DNA of 64,000 nt from Coenobita brevimanus (Eukaryota; Arthropoda; Malacostraca; Decapoda; Coenobitidae), in the NCBI GenBank assembly GCA_032717465.1, contig CM064715.1, forward strand, positions 37,207,604 through 37,271,603, written 5' to 3'. Below, one piece after another: positions 33,186 through 44,826 of the stretch (position 1 is its first letter; every line of letters begins with the position of its first letter). The notes under the pieces were generated by a model. That model did not search any database and had not been told where the DNA came from. It worked only from the letters and a program-made list of their open reading frames with translations. A program made the translations under genes and the position numbers.

Positions 33186-34882
33186 TTCCTGGGGTTTTCC
33201 CAGAGGAGAAGGTTCCTTGCATGGCTGGCCCTCCACCTCTCGGCTGCGTGGGACGCCCTTCTCTCTCTCCCTCCAGGTGTGGTTCCCTGGAGGTGCCGCC
33301 ATTCCAAGAGTGGTGGCGTGTTCTTGTCCTGCAACCTGCCCCTGGACGGCCCCGGCCCCTAACGGACGCCCGGCAGAAGAGGTGCCGCATTTCACTCCTG
33401 ACGGCACCCTGCCCTGTAGGCGGCCACAGCACCTGGACCCCCAGGACTGGCCAGCGGGCCCATAGCAGGGCCGCTTGGGTCCCACTCCCCGATGGCCCTC
33501 CATCCGGAGTAAGAGGTGGCAGGCCTGTCTCCTGGAGTTGTTTGGCCCCAGCCCCGAGGGCCACCTATCAAGTTGAGGCCCCCAGACAGGAGGGCCTCCC
33601 TGCACCCCACTGACGAGGCCTCGGCACGAGGGCCACCTATCAGGTCAAGGCCCCCAGACGAGAGGGCCTCCCTACACCCCCCTGTCAAAGCAGTCCCAGG
33701 CGACGATGCCCCTGCAGGTGGTCCAGTGCCTCCTGCAGGAAGGCTTCCCAGTAGGGCCCCCTCCCACGCCCAGGCACCACCTCTGTTAGCCCAGGACCCA
33801 AGGGCATAGTGGCGACTTCAACTCCTCTCTTACGTCACGCCTAAGTCTTAACCACAGAGACAGGAGTGAAAGTGACAGTGGAACAGTGAGGGCAATAATA
33901 TAAAGTGACACACAGATACATGAATGCCCAGGCAGAATGTAAGGGTTAGTAAGTACGGGCATGAAGACGATCGGATATAAGGAAACATTGTGTCTATACC
34001 AGTGGCGCACCGAGAAGGAACAAAAGCCAGTGAAATGGTGTCGCAGCGGCTAAGTGACAATCCCGGGTGCCGTGACTCAGGCCACAGCAAGTGTGTAGTA
34101 ATATTAACCAACCTGATTCTTTATTCCATCCGCTTATAGTACATCCGGTCAAGAATATAAAATGACAATTATGCCCAAACTATAATACTGGTGTTGTGCT
34201 CTATAGTCGGACTCGCGCCCGTTTGCGGCTGTGGTGTGGCCCGCACCTGTGTACAATGGTGCCACGTTTCCCCAACTTGCGATGTGAAACGGAAGCTATT
34301 TATGTTCAAGGCAACACAAATTCCATAAATTCAGATGAATAAAACTTACACTTGTGTATTTTGATGGATGAATCAACAGTAATCTTATTATGCATAAAAT
34401 ATTTATACAGTAACAGAAACATGGCATACATATTGTACAGTGTTGCTAAAAGATATTGTAGTCACTTTTAATGGTTTTTAGCGTAGTTTTAGGGTGGGTA
34501 ATAATATCACAGTTATGGATATAAGATAATGAGCCTGAAAAAAGAAGAAATATGCCAATATCCAAAGTAAAAGAAATAATTCATGTAATTCTTGTGAGTG
34601 GCAACACGTACACACCCAGTCTGGCCTGAGATAAAGTACGTACCCCTCCATATACCCAACCATAGCTTGTACAGGTGTTGCTTGGAAAAAATGCTCACAT
34701 TTACTGGCTTTTACCATAATTTAAAGGGCAAGGAATAATCACATTTATAATCATAAGCTAATATGTAGGACAAAATAGTAGGCATATGCCAATACCTAAG
34801 TAAAAAAAAAAAAAAAAATTCACTCGCGAGCGGCAACACTTCCACACCCAGTCGGTGGCCTTGACAGCATAGCCTCCTGGGG

Positions 34883-36244
34883 GTGACCTCGTGTCACTTC
34901 CTTTATGTCCTCTGCACAGACAGCATGGCAGCTCAATCAGCCCATTCCTCGCCTCTACACAGCCAGGCTAAAGAAATTGTCTTCAATGTAAGGCAGTATT
35001 TTCAGGAGGAGAAGGAGAAGGGAGTAGTTCTTCATGGCCTATCAAAGGTCGTCTCTCGTACAGCTGCAGCAACAAAGATTAGCGAGAGATCAGTTGAAAA
35101 AATCTCTAAAGATGCAAGAAAGAATGAGGAGATTCAATGTCCCAAGTTTAAGTCCCCCAAGAAAAGGAAACCTGTAGCACAAATGACCGATTTCTTTGAT
35201 AACTTTAATGAAGGCGTGCTACGAAGAACAGTTCTGAGTTTTTATGACAGGAAGGAAATCCCAACACTTGAAAAAATTTATGCAGAAATTAAGATCAATC
35301 TTTCGTATCCTGGCAGCCGTGAGACATTAAGAAGAGTTCTGAAGAAAATCGGTTTTCGTTATTCAAATGTTGATGGACGGAGATTCCTAATGGAAAGAGA
35401 TGACATAACTTATGCACGGTGCATTTTCTTGAAAGAAATGAAGGAGCTTAGAAGTTCGGGCCAAACCATTGTCTACTTAGACAAGACATGGATCAATCAA
35501 AATTACTCTGTGTCCAAATGCTGGGTAGACAGCAATGCAAACAAGGCCATGGGAGTGAGGGTGCCCACAGGGAAGGGTTCCCGCTTGATTTTGCTGCACG
35601 CAGGAACCAAAGATGGATTTGTTCCTGGAGCAACTCTTGTTTTCCAAGCAAAGAATGTAGGAGACTATCATGAACAGATGAATGCAGACACCTTTGAAAA
35701 GTGGTTTAAGAATCAACTGTTACCCAACATTCCATCATCTTCTGTTATAGTGATGGATAATGCATCCTATCACTCCAGAAAAATAAATAAACCACCAACT
35801 ACTGCAACCAAGAAAGCGGAGATCCGAGAATGGCTGGAGAAGAAGGGTGTTACAGTGCCAGACGGTCTCCTCAAAACGCAACTCCTGCACCTTGTGACTC
35901 GCCACATCGCAGCTGCCGATACAAACTACGTAATCGATAAGACGGTCTCAGAACATGGACATAGGGTTGTACGCCTACCCCCTTACCACTGCCAATATAA
36001 CCCAATCGAGCTAATTTGGGCACAGGTTAAAGGCTACGTGTCAAAGAGAAATACGTTCAGAATTGCAGATCTGAAGCCACTCGTCCATGAGTCACTCAAT
36101 AACGTCACGGCAGACAACTGGAAGAATGCTGTGAGGCACGCAGAAAAACTGCAAGAGGATGATGAAAAGAGAGATATGGTGATTGACCATTACATCGATT
36201 CTTTCACTATCACTCTCACATCTTCTGATGAGGATACATCATAA
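34883..36244 (+). CDS. IS630/Tc1/mariner-type DDE transposase, intact
   Basis: 453 codons from ATG 34,883; ATG 34,925 (MAAQSAHSSP) is a likelier start and gives 439. The N-terminal half holds two helix-turn-helix-like DNA-binding segments (about residues 40-85 and 110-165, including YPGSRETLRRVLKKIGFRYS). The catalytic core has Asp200 in VYLDKTWI, Asp292 in VIVMDNASYH and Glu376 in NPIELIWAQVKGYV, a DD83E spacing by my count. The long spacer (about 80 rather than 34) is like the DD82E group. An acidic tail ends SSDEDTS. No stop or frameshift. The enzyme cuts at terminal repeats and inserts at TA by family knowledge. One of very few intact proteins in the window. Confidence 0.92.
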   Translation: MTSCHFLYVLCTDSMAAQSAHSSPLHSQAKEIVFNVRQYFQEEKEKGVVLHGLSKVVSRTAAATKISERSVEKISKDARKNEEIQCPKFKSPKKRKPVAQMTDFFDNFNEGVLRRTVLSFYDRKEIPTLEKIYAEIKINLSYPGSRETLRRVLKKIGFRYSNVDGRRFLMERDDITYARCIFLKEMKELRSSGQTIVYLDKTWINQNYSVSKCWVDSNANKAMGVRVPTGKGSRLILLHAGTKDGFVPGATLVFQAKNVGDYHEQMNADTFEKWFKNQLLPNIPSSSVIVMDNASYHSRKINKPPTTATKKAEIREWLEKKGVTVPDGLLKTQLLHLVTRHIAAADTNYVIDKTVSEHGHRVVRLPPYHCQYNPIELIWAQVKGYVSKRNTFRIADLKPLVHESLNNVTADNWKNAVRHAEKLQEDDEKRDMVIDHYIDSFTITLTSSDEDTS

Positions 36245-36471
36245 CTCTTCTATCCTCTTTTTCGCACTTTTCTTCCTCATGTTTCTCTCCCTTCTTTTTC
36301 TTCTGTTTTTCTGCCTTCTGTGAGAGATAGAGGAATAGGCCTATTGGGGACACCTCTTAAAAAAAAGCGCGCCAAGACAAATACCTCAAGGGTGGTGTGG
36401 AAATGATGTCAAATTTACAATATATACAATATTATGTAAAAGAAAATATCAAAAATGTCTCTTGCAATAAA

Positions 36472-36491
36472 AGAGAGAGAGAGAGAGAGAG
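36472..36491. repeat. (GA)n microsatellite
   Basis: Short GA arrays at about 36,472-36,495 and again at 36,640-36,657, in the 3' UTR of the transposon. Confidence 0.85.
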
Positions 36492-37034
36492 AAAGAGAGG
36501 CAGGAGAGGGGCATGCATTGAATGCATTGTCGGCATCACTAAATATAACAAAACCAAATTAACAAATGAAAGCACAATTATAAATAACTTATAAAAGAAT
36601 CAAAAGTACTCAGGGTGGCTCACATTTCCCGCCAGGAGAGAGAGAGAGAGAGAGAGATAACGGTATAGAAAACGTGGCAACACTGTACACAGGTGCGGGC
36701 CACACCACAGCCGCAAACGTGCGCGAGTCCTACTATAGTAACTAGCAATCTATGTATATCTGAATATCACCATACTCTGCCCTTGATGTATTTGTGTACT
36801 TTGTATTGGGAAGCCAATTCTGTTATCCTGTCTATTCCATATCCAGTGACTCTCTGTTCTTATATTGTAAGGTGTGTTGAGCTAAGACAATAGATGTGTT
36901 AAGGTGTACTGCCGAGTTCTTATGCCCTGTTCCCTTGTGGATGCTTTACTTCCGGTCCCGAAAAAGGATCCCGCTCAGTCGAGGGCGTTTTTAGGACGAG
37001 AGGTCGAACTAAAAACACCCCGCATAACAGAGAA

Positions 37035-37599
37035 TTGTGTGTGTCTTATCAGGAAATTAGAACTCTCAAGACTCTTAAATACAACATAGAATATTAATAG
37101 GCCTCTTCAGCAGTAGTAATAAACCAATGCGAATGTTCTAGAGCTGAAGCAGCCTTTCCATTTGCAACAGGAAAAGGTTCAGTTATTCAGGAAACCTTTA
37201 TTATAAAAAAAAAAGTTAATTTTGAAAAATATTTAGGTTGTTCCCATTTCTAAAGAAATAGAAGGAAATTAAATTTCATTTTTTTTATTTATTATCATTA
37301 TCAGATACATTATATAATGATGGAAATTACAGAATATATTTTGAGAAAAAAATGACAAAATTATATATGATTCACCATCACTTGTACTTATAAAAAAAAA
37401 AATGAATAATGCGTGAAACTATTGTTGGGCCGAAATAGCGAAATACTGCATGATTATAAATATGTAAAACTTATCTCTTATCCACCCTATTATTAAAATG
37501 GAAAGAATTTAAAATTAAAACAATTCACTAAGAATGAAACATTTCCTTACAAACTAAATATAAAATGAAGAAATTTGTTGTTGCAGTGGCACGAGGCTT
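37035..37599. other. No gene seen
   Basis: AT-rich sequence between solo LTR 2 and the piggyBac-type end at 37.77 kb. It may be the body of that degraded element. Confidence 0.4.
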
Positions 37600-37771
37600 A
37601 AATAATGCAGGACGCAATAAAACTCATTTCCGAGCCTCGGTGAGCATTTTAATGGCGAAATTCGTTGTTTCCACATCAAAATCTATCATTTTAGCCAAAA
37701 AAAAAAAAAGGTCGAAAAATGGCCGGCACTGGGGTGACACATAGGGCTAAAATTAGCCAGCACGCGGCAGG
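37600..37771 (-). mobile_element. End of a piggyBac-type element (same family as 20.7 kb)
   Basis: Abuts TTAA at 37,772-37,775. Reading inward on the minus strand it starts CCTGCCGCGTGCTGGC, then passes through TTTTAGCCCTATG and CACCGAGGCTCGGAAATGAG, as in the element at 20,735. The other end was not identified. Confidence 0.65.
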
Positions 37772-37856
37772 TTAAGGTATTAGTTTATCTAGTCTAGTAA
37801 CATACAGTACAAAGGGCTACTACATAGACAGGCACCTAAACCCACGAAGGACATTA

Positions 37857-39834
37857 TGTTATGCTGGATGTTTTTAGTCCAACTTCTCGTTCTGAAGACA
37901 CCAGCGACTGAGTAGGGTTCTCTTTCTAGACCGGAAATAGAACACTTACAAAGGAACAGGGCATAAAAACTCGTCAAGACACCTTGACACATATATTGCC
38001 TTAATCCACCTTCCTTACAATATACATACAATGGTACAGTGAATGTGGAATGGGTATAGTGACAGGTTAGTTAATATTGGTACTTTACGTCCATAGACAC
38101 TGTGGTTACACCTGAGTTATTATACAAGAGAATATCACATAGGTATGGTGACACTGTTCATATACTTTGTCCCTTGGACTCTGCATAGTACACTGGTCTG
38201 TTTGCAGTCAGGTATCGCCACACACTTGTATATTGCTCTAGTCTTGGGAACTTATGTACTAACACAGCACTCTGAGCACATTGGGTTAGAGACACGCTAC
38301 TGGTGGTGTTTCTGGTCTCACTGTTTCTAGAATACACAGACACTGTCACTCTTAAGTCTCTAACACGACACTGGGTTCTCACTGTGCCATCACCCGGGAT
38401 GCCAAGGTCTGGGCTAAGTCGAGATGGCGCCCGGGAGTCGGAGGGAGTCCTACTGGTGAGCCCTCCTGCAGTAGGCACGGGACAGCTCTTGGGGGCATCA
38501 CAGCCCAGGCACGTTTCTGGTCTTGGGTGCAGGGAGGCCCTTTCCTGTCAGGGCCTCGACCTGGTGAGGGGCCTTCAGGACTGGGGCCAAACGGTGTTAG
38601 GAGTCGGAACTGCCACTTCTTACTCCGGGCGGAGGGCTGACGGTGAATGGAGCCAGGACGGTCCCACCCTGGGGTCCGAGGACTTGCCCTGGGAGGCCTG
38701 GGACTGCAGTCGCCTCTAGGTTGGGGTGCCGTCATGGGTTGGCTGTGGCACCTCGCCCGTGGGGCGTCTGTCAGGACTCGGCGTCATCCAGGGGCAGGCT
38801 GAAATGTGTGGATCCCACCTTCAGCGACCGGACCTCGCCACCACTCCTGGAACGGCAGCATCTCTGGTGAACCACACCTAGAGGGAGAGACAGAGGAGCG
38901 TCCCGCGCGGCCACAGGGAGGAGAGTGGGCCACGCAAGGGACCTTCTCCTCCGGGAGAACCCTTGGGACTGTGGAAGTAAGGCATACAGTATCCGTCCCT
39001 TCCCTGACGTGTACAGTGGCCGTCGTCGGGGTTCCACAGGCCCTTGGGTCAGCAGCAGAAGAATTTACAGTGGCCATTCCTTCCCCAGTGTGTACAGTGG
39101 CCATCGCCGCGGAGCTGCTCCCGAAGGAGGAAGAGGCAGATGAGGGATGTACAGTGACCGTTCCCTCCCCGGTGCATACAGTGGCCATCGCCGTGGGTAT
39201 GCCTGCCCGACGGGAAGTAGCTGAGGGACGTATAGTGGCCATTCCCTCCCCAGTACGTCCTGTGGCCGTTACCGTGGTGTCATTCCTGTAGGAGGAGGAG
39301 GTGGACGAGGGACGTACAGTGGCCGTTCCCTTCCCAATGTGTACAGTGGCCGTCGTCACGGTTCCACTCCTCCTGCCTTAGCCTGTCAGTGTGCATACAG
39401 TGGCCGTCACACCGAGGCGGGCTCCAGATGTGGCTGTGGCAGAAGGACGTACAGTGGCTGTTCCTTTCCCGACGCGTACAGTGGCCATCGTCGTGGGGCT
39501 GCAGTGGGAAACAGCTGAGGGACGTACAATGGCCGTTCCCTCCCCAGTACGTCCTGTGGCCGTTACCGTGGTGCTGCCTGGGGCTGAATCTGGAGCAGTC
39601 CCACCCCAATCCTGACAAGGGCTGGTCCAGCGGAGAAGTAGTCTCGCATCCCTGCGACGTCATGGTTGGGCCAGTTGAGGGGAAGAGGGACACAAGGTCG
39701 GGGCGCATCTGAGCCTGTCTCGCTCTGGGCCAGCGTTTCGTTCACCTGGCCCACTGTGGTGTCCTCCCAGGGTGGGGGTGGGGCCGTGGCTCCATGGTGG
39801 GGTGGGGGGGTCTGGTGGCAAGAGCGTGCATTCA
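37857..39834 (-). repeat. LTR of the long-LTR Gypsy lineage, opposite orientation
   Basis: On the minus strand it starts TGAATGCACGC (39,834) and ends ..CCAGCATAACA (37,857), about 1.98 kb. It matches solo LTR 2 along its length. No matching target duplication was found (CATTA on one side, ACAAA on the other), so it may be a recombination product rather than a simple solo LTR. Confidence 0.75.
38980..39590. repeat. GC-rich minisatellite in the minus-strand LTR
   Basis: Repeats of GTACAGTGGCC(A/G)T with CCTTCCC spacers, the reverse complement of the type in solo LTR 2. Apparent open frames over it are repeat-derived. Confidence 0.88.
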
Positions 39835-40911
39835 ACAAAAAAACTGGTTCACTGAATGAAGTAGTGTGTCCCAGAATTATTTATGGATATATATGTAACA
39901 TGGGACAATATATTCTTGTAAAAAATTCAGGGGGGGGAGGAGGGAAATAGGGTTTCACAAAAAAAAAATAAAAACAGGATTGTCATCTTGAATATAGATT
40001 ATCTGCTTACAAAATCAATCCGTCCCAAAAGTTAACCTAAATTTTTTTTTTAATTTCTTAATAACAAAAACTTAATCGATTGTTCCCATTGATGTCTGCC
40101 ATTGGTGTTGAGAATGGATATTTGGATATTAAAAATCATTTTAAGATTCAAATTTTGGAGTGTCACAGATTTTTTTTTATAATGTCATGTAGTACCCCTC
40201 TGGGTTACAGAGAACGTAACTGCAAGAAATTATCACAATTTGCTGTTACTGATTTGTTTCAGTATAATTCATATATCACTCTTATCTTTTCCATAACAGA
40301 TGTTCACCTAGAAGACTAATGACATAATTTTCCCTAAACATGGAGAATATAAAAGGTTTTCCTAGATGTTTTGATCTGACCCAAGAATTCAAAATTTCAA
40401 ACAAGTCTAAACAATCTAATCAACTTTTGTGGAGCCTCATTTTTTAAATTATTGACATAATGTTGTAACTAAATACATCCTTATCTCTACAAAAACAAAA
40501 GTACGTCCTAAAGGAGCCCAACAAACTCCTGAAAGTTACCAGTGTTTGCTGGATCACAAAATAGCGTGTGGTTACTGCCTGCTCAGAGCTGGTATACTTT
40601 CCTTTTTAAAAAATCCTATTGGGATTATTACTGATTCACAGAGCACTGTACCAGTATTATCTTCCACTTAGATATTTTACTGATGCCCTAAATGAGATTT
40701 ACTCTGAAAAGTTCTTCACAGAGTTTATTGTGTGTATTTGCATTCAGTACTTTTTTTACCAGGTGTTATGAATCTCATTTGTTGGAAGACTTTATCATAC
40801 AGTTTCCAAAGATCGTTAAAATCCTTACACGATTTTAGCTATTATACATTTAATAATATTCAGAATATTGCAGCCGTAATTGCACAGGTCTGAGATCAGC
40901 GACCTAATTTT
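39835..40911. other. No gene seen
   Basis: AT-rich, T-run-containing sequence. It ends at TTAA (40,912-40,915), which might be the left target site of piggyBac element 2; the terminal repeat there is not confirmed. Confidence 0.4.
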
Positions 40912-41103
40912 TTAACTCAACCGCTGCGCCGGCAGGATTCAGGGCACAGAGGGCCGCACGTTGACTTGATATACTGCACTCACCTTCCCGCCACCGTTTG
41001 AGTGGGGGAGCATTTTCTGTGATACCTACCGGGTAGGTAGGACTCCCAGGTACCCCGCGGTTGTGCGGTTCAGTCTGTACTCGACAGTGGTAGCGTGAGG
41101 AGC

Positions 41104-42126
41104 CATGTCATCTTCCTCGTCATCATCCAATTCCCTCCCACTGCACGAAGGGCCGATCGCCTCATTGACCCCCTTGAAAGTTCTGCCCTTAGCGCCAGGG
41201 AATGGGCTAAGTGATAGTGCCATTGGACGTGTCCTTGATGACACCGTATCCTTTTGTACATGCAGCAGAGTACGTCCTCGGTAGAGAGGAAGAGCTACCA
41301 CGAGGAGAGCGAGTTGTCTCGCCCTCCAACCCCTACTCTTTCTCCAACACCAGAGAAGGCTCTCCGACTTCTCCAGGAGGAAGGGACAGCCTATGAGAGC
41401 GACAATTTCGGCGATAAGGAGGCGATAGATGAAGCAGGACTTCGGGAGAGTGACTGCAGACCTGGTGATCATCTGCAGAATAAACGCCGCAGTGCTGTTT
41501 CCCTCACACTCTTATCGCCTGCTCACCGACATATCCTCCGGCGCTCCCCCACACCTCAGCTTACCACCTCAAGGGCAGAATCTCCACAACCAGGCCCTTC
41601 GGGAATGGTATTTACCAGACAGACCCCACATGGAGATACGCAGCAGCAAGTGTCTCCCCAGGAAAGTTCTGCATCAGGTGGGTCATCACCCGCTTCCTCC
41701 CCCACCTCCAACACCTCTCTCTCTCCTTCCCCACCACCCCCTGCCCATGGACGTGCAAGTGGGTGTGCACGAGTGATGAAAAAATGACCTGCAACTGCTA
41801 GACGGCCGGCTCTACTCCAGTGGCAGTGTTGACACATTTGTGTGGGAGGATGGTGCCGGCTTTGAACTGTCTTTGCCGGCATTTTATGAGGAGGGTGCAG
41901 GTGTGCAGGAGGATGAGCTTCCCCCCAGGCCCTGGACTATTGGCAGTCTTTTCAAAGCTGTTTTTATGACTGCAATAATGCAGTATCTCACGGATGAAAT
42001 TTCCACCAGGCCATGTGCGTACGTTGGCTGGACGTGGCTGCCAGCGAGAGCACGCACATGCATGATTGGATACCTGTTCAGGGGGGGGGGAGATGTTTGT
42101 GTGGCTCGCCCTGACCATGCTGATGG
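41104..42126 (+). pseudogene. piggyBac transposase 2, N-terminal part
   Basis: ATG 41,104 (MSSSSSSSNSLPLHEG) opens a Ser/Pro-rich N-terminus. After a frameshift it continues in 41,254-41,787 (KALRLLQEEG ... QPGPSGMVF) and 41,840-42,126 (FVWEDGAGFEL, LFKAVFMTAIMQYLTDE, then VWLAL.. in a shifted frame). It stops at 42,126, where LINE A's tail begins. The rest lies on the opposite strand at 49,206-50,409. Joining them in the ancestral order gives LTMLMAHFRIHVLHDYW, as expected for piggyBac (LMGIVRLP..DYW), supporting the identification. Confidence 0.7.
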
Positions 42127-42742
42127 CTATCTATCTATCTATCCATTGCCAGACGCCTTAATCCCATATGGGGTGGCCACAAACAAATTACCTCCAAGTC
42201 GCCCTGTCCCCCGCCATTTCATTACCCTGCTCCCAACTCACGCACCCCTCTCTCATATACCTCTCCACTCCATCCCTCAATCTCATCCTTTGCTTTGCCT
42301 CCCCCTCCCCCTTTCCCCCTCCACCTCACTCACATACACTCTCCTCGTCAGTCTCTCACTCTCCGTCCTCTCCACATGGCCAAACCACCTCAGTGTGTTT
42401 TTCCTAACGCTTCCTATCACATACACATCCACAGCAAATTGCTCCTTCACATCCTTATTTGTCAATCAGTCTCTCCATGTGACTCCACATGCTTCTCTGA
42501 AATAACTCACTTCCACAGCTCTCACTCTTGACTTGTGACCCTCCAACAACGTCCAAGCTTCACTACCATACGTTAGAGTTGGTATCACAATGCTGTCATG
42601 TAGTAACTTTTTCACTTTCATGCTCACTTCCCTGTTTCTTATCACTGCTTTCAAAGAACCAGCAATCTTTCTTCCTTGCTGTACCCTTTCAAGCACCTCA
42701 CCCTCCAAACTTCCATCTTTACTCATCACACTACTCAAGTAC
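42127..42742 (-). pseudogene. LINE A copy 2, 3' part
   Basis: On the minus strand the coding sequence starts KYLSSVMSKDGSLEG, runs through IPTLTYGSEAWTLLEGH and frameshifted equivalents of TLRWFGHVERT, and ends in the LINE A 3' tail with GATA repeats at 42,127-42,143. Its 5' edge is the TTAA inversion breakpoint at 42,743. The preceding ~200 bp of this copy are at 50,410-50,612. Confidence 0.88.
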
Positions 42743-42746
42743 TTAA

Positions 42747-44826
42747 TCTGATGGGTAAGAAGGCAAAGAATATCTACAGTTGAACGTTCCTGTCTAAATC
42801 CATACTGCCGATCATTGATCAATTTATTGATTTCTAGATGCCTGACTATGTTATTGTTATTCAGTGACTCAAAAATTTTACCGAGAACGGAAGTTATTGC
42901 AATTGGTCTATAGTTTGATGGATCAGAAGTTGCCCCCTTTTTAGGAACAGGATGGATATTTGCTTCTTTCCAAGGGGCTGGAAAAATTGAGGTACGGATG
43001 CATAAGCAGTAAAATTTTGCTAATACAGGAGCCAACACTGAGGAGCAATTTTTAAGTACTTTTGAAGGAATTTCATCTGGACCAGTGGCTTTGTCTGCTG
43101 ATAGATTCTGTAATACGGCTTGTATGTTTCTGGTGTGAATCATGAAAGGAGGTATTTGAGGGGAATCAAAATCAAGTACAGGAATATTATGATTTTCTGA
43201 ATTTAGGGTTGAGTTTGTTGAAAAAATGACAACAAGAAGGTTGGCTTTTCCGCGTAGGTCACTTACTAGATTTCCACTGGGGGACTGTAACGGTGGAATT
43301 GAAGAGGTGGTAGTGAATTTAGTTTTGAATGAATTAAGGGTTGACCAGAATATTTTGTTATCATTTGGACTGTTTAGTAGTTTGTTAGCTTGTCTATGTA
43401 GAAAGTTTGATTTAGAAAGATTGATAATAGTTTTGGCATGGTTTCTGATATTTTTATAATAGTTAAAGGCTTCTTTGGTTTTGGTCCTTGTATATGTGTT
43501 ATACGCTATTGTTTTATGTTTTGTTACTCTAACGCAATTGTGGTCAAACCATTTAGGAGAATTACATCTTTTTCTGTAACTATGATGGGGAATTAATGTT
43601 TCCATGCCGACTTTAATGAAATCCTGTATGTGGCCCAATGTGGAATTTGCATCATGGGAGAAAAAGGATGTCCAAGGAACATCCAAGAGAAAATTTTGAA
43701 GTCTCTCCCAGTCTGCCCCGTCGTAGTGCCATTTAGTCATCACGACAGGTTCAGAGCAGGATGGTGTGGTAGGTGTGAAACTGGTGGCTTGAATCAGACA
43801 ATGATCCGAGGATCCGAGGGGGGACTTCACTTCGACAATTGGTTGTTAGAAACAATAGGTGGGGATTTTGATCGGGGTTGTCTGGTACACGGGTGAGTTG
43901 ACTGACTAACTGGGTGAGATTAAATGAGTCTGCAAATAACTCACATTCAAGACCAGAGTCATCTGTTCTGGGTGAATAAGTGAGCCATTCGACATTATGG
44001 ACATTAAAATCACCCAGAATAGTAATTTCTGATGCAGTATTAATGTTGAGGACACTTAGTTGTGAAGACAGAGTCAAATAAACTCGGCTCTGAAGGGGCA
44101 TTAGGGGAACGATAAACACAACAGAAATACTTAATTTTACCAAAAGAATTTAATTTGTATATGGAATAGTCGAAAAATCTCCTCCAGGGCAATTTCTGAT
44201 TTAGCAAGGCAACATATGCCTCCTTTGGGTCTGAAATTTTGATCAAGATATAACCAGGAAATTAAATCTAGCTAAATCAGAGGTGGAGCTTACTTGTGTC
44301 TTTGTCAGAAATAGCAGATCAGGGGATTCAAACTGAAGGAAATTTTGAACTGAGTTGATGTTGGAGTGAAGTCCCTTAATATTGCAAAAGGAAATTTTAC
44401 TGCACTGACGAGCAGATTTAGGGCGCCGCAACACTGGAGGTGGCACAGTCGCTTGATGACGACCGGGAAGACCCTGTGCAAACGAACCAGCCCTGCCAGT
44501 GGTGGTCACCCAAGAAACCACCGCACTGATTCCCAGTATAGCAGCAGCCATGATTCTTTTTATGGGGGGGAGGACAGGGATGTGTTGTGGAATGGGTATG
44601 ATATGTAATGACAAGATCGGTGTTTTTTGGAGAGAGGATAGCTGGTTTAAGGTAATGTAATATAATGTGGATGTGTGTGTTGTGTAAAGAGGACAGCCTG
44701 ATGCCCTCCGGTGTGTGAGGCAGAAAGATAGGAGAGAAAATGGAATCCAGGCTATTCCTTGAGTCTCCCATAACCTTGGTGGTAGTACTCCCCTGGGCGG
44801 GGCTGCCTACCCCTACTACTACTGAA
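42747..44826 (-). pseudogene. CR1/Jockey-type LINE, 5' part (endonuclease and RT fingers)
   Basis: The 5' end is probably near 44,826. An APE-type endonuclease relic spans about 44,430-43,750 with stops: ISFCNIKGLHSNINSVQNFL, CCVYRSPN and ILGDFNVHNVEWL. The RT is open from 43,830: DKATGPDEIPSKVLK, NYRPIAITSVLGKIFE and QYGFRQERSTVDILCLLTHQ. It is then cut at the TTAA breakpoint. The open frame runs on into LINE A only because of the inversion. The palm and thumb continue at 50,617. Confidence 0.88.

Larger units (their letters stand above)
34204..36735 (+). mobile_element. Tc1/mariner-superfamily transposon, apparently complete
   Basis: TA duplications at 34,202-34,203 and 36,736-36,737. Terminal inverted repeats of about 65 bp (34,204-34,268 and 36,671-36,735) start TAGTCGGACTCGCGC and TAGTAGGACTCGCGC and differ at about four positions. 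One uninterrupted transposase frame lies inside. Size 2,532 bp. All parts needed for mobility appear present. Confidence 0.9.
32302..37029 (+). mobile_element. Solo LTR 2 of the long-LTR Gypsy lineage, with a Tc1/mariner insertion
   Basis: Starts TAAAATACACACC and ends ..CCCCGCATAACA. It is flanked by a 5-bp duplication GAGAA (32,297-32,301 and 37,030-37,034), as expected for a solo LTR. Without the 2.53-kb transposon at 34,204-36,735 it is about 2.19 kb. It aligns with the opposite-strand LTR at 37,857-39,834 (shared AGGACGAGAGGTCGAACTAA-like 3' region and shared start). Confidence 0.85.

Noticed and set aside
32591..33613. 340-codon open frame (ATVRPS repeats)
   Set aside because: Runs through the solo-LTR minisatellite, and a similar frame exists in the opposite-strand LTR at 38,784-39,359; a by-product of repeats.
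40912..40935. Left terminal repeat of piggyBac element 2 at TTAA 40,912
   Set aside because: A TTAA is present, but no matching inverted end was found beyond 48.6-49.2 kb, so the boundary is not claimed.
42466..43830. 454-codon ORF as a single novel LINE protein
   Set aside because: It is a chimera of the CR1-type RT and the LINE A C-terminus created by the inversion breakpoint at 42,743.
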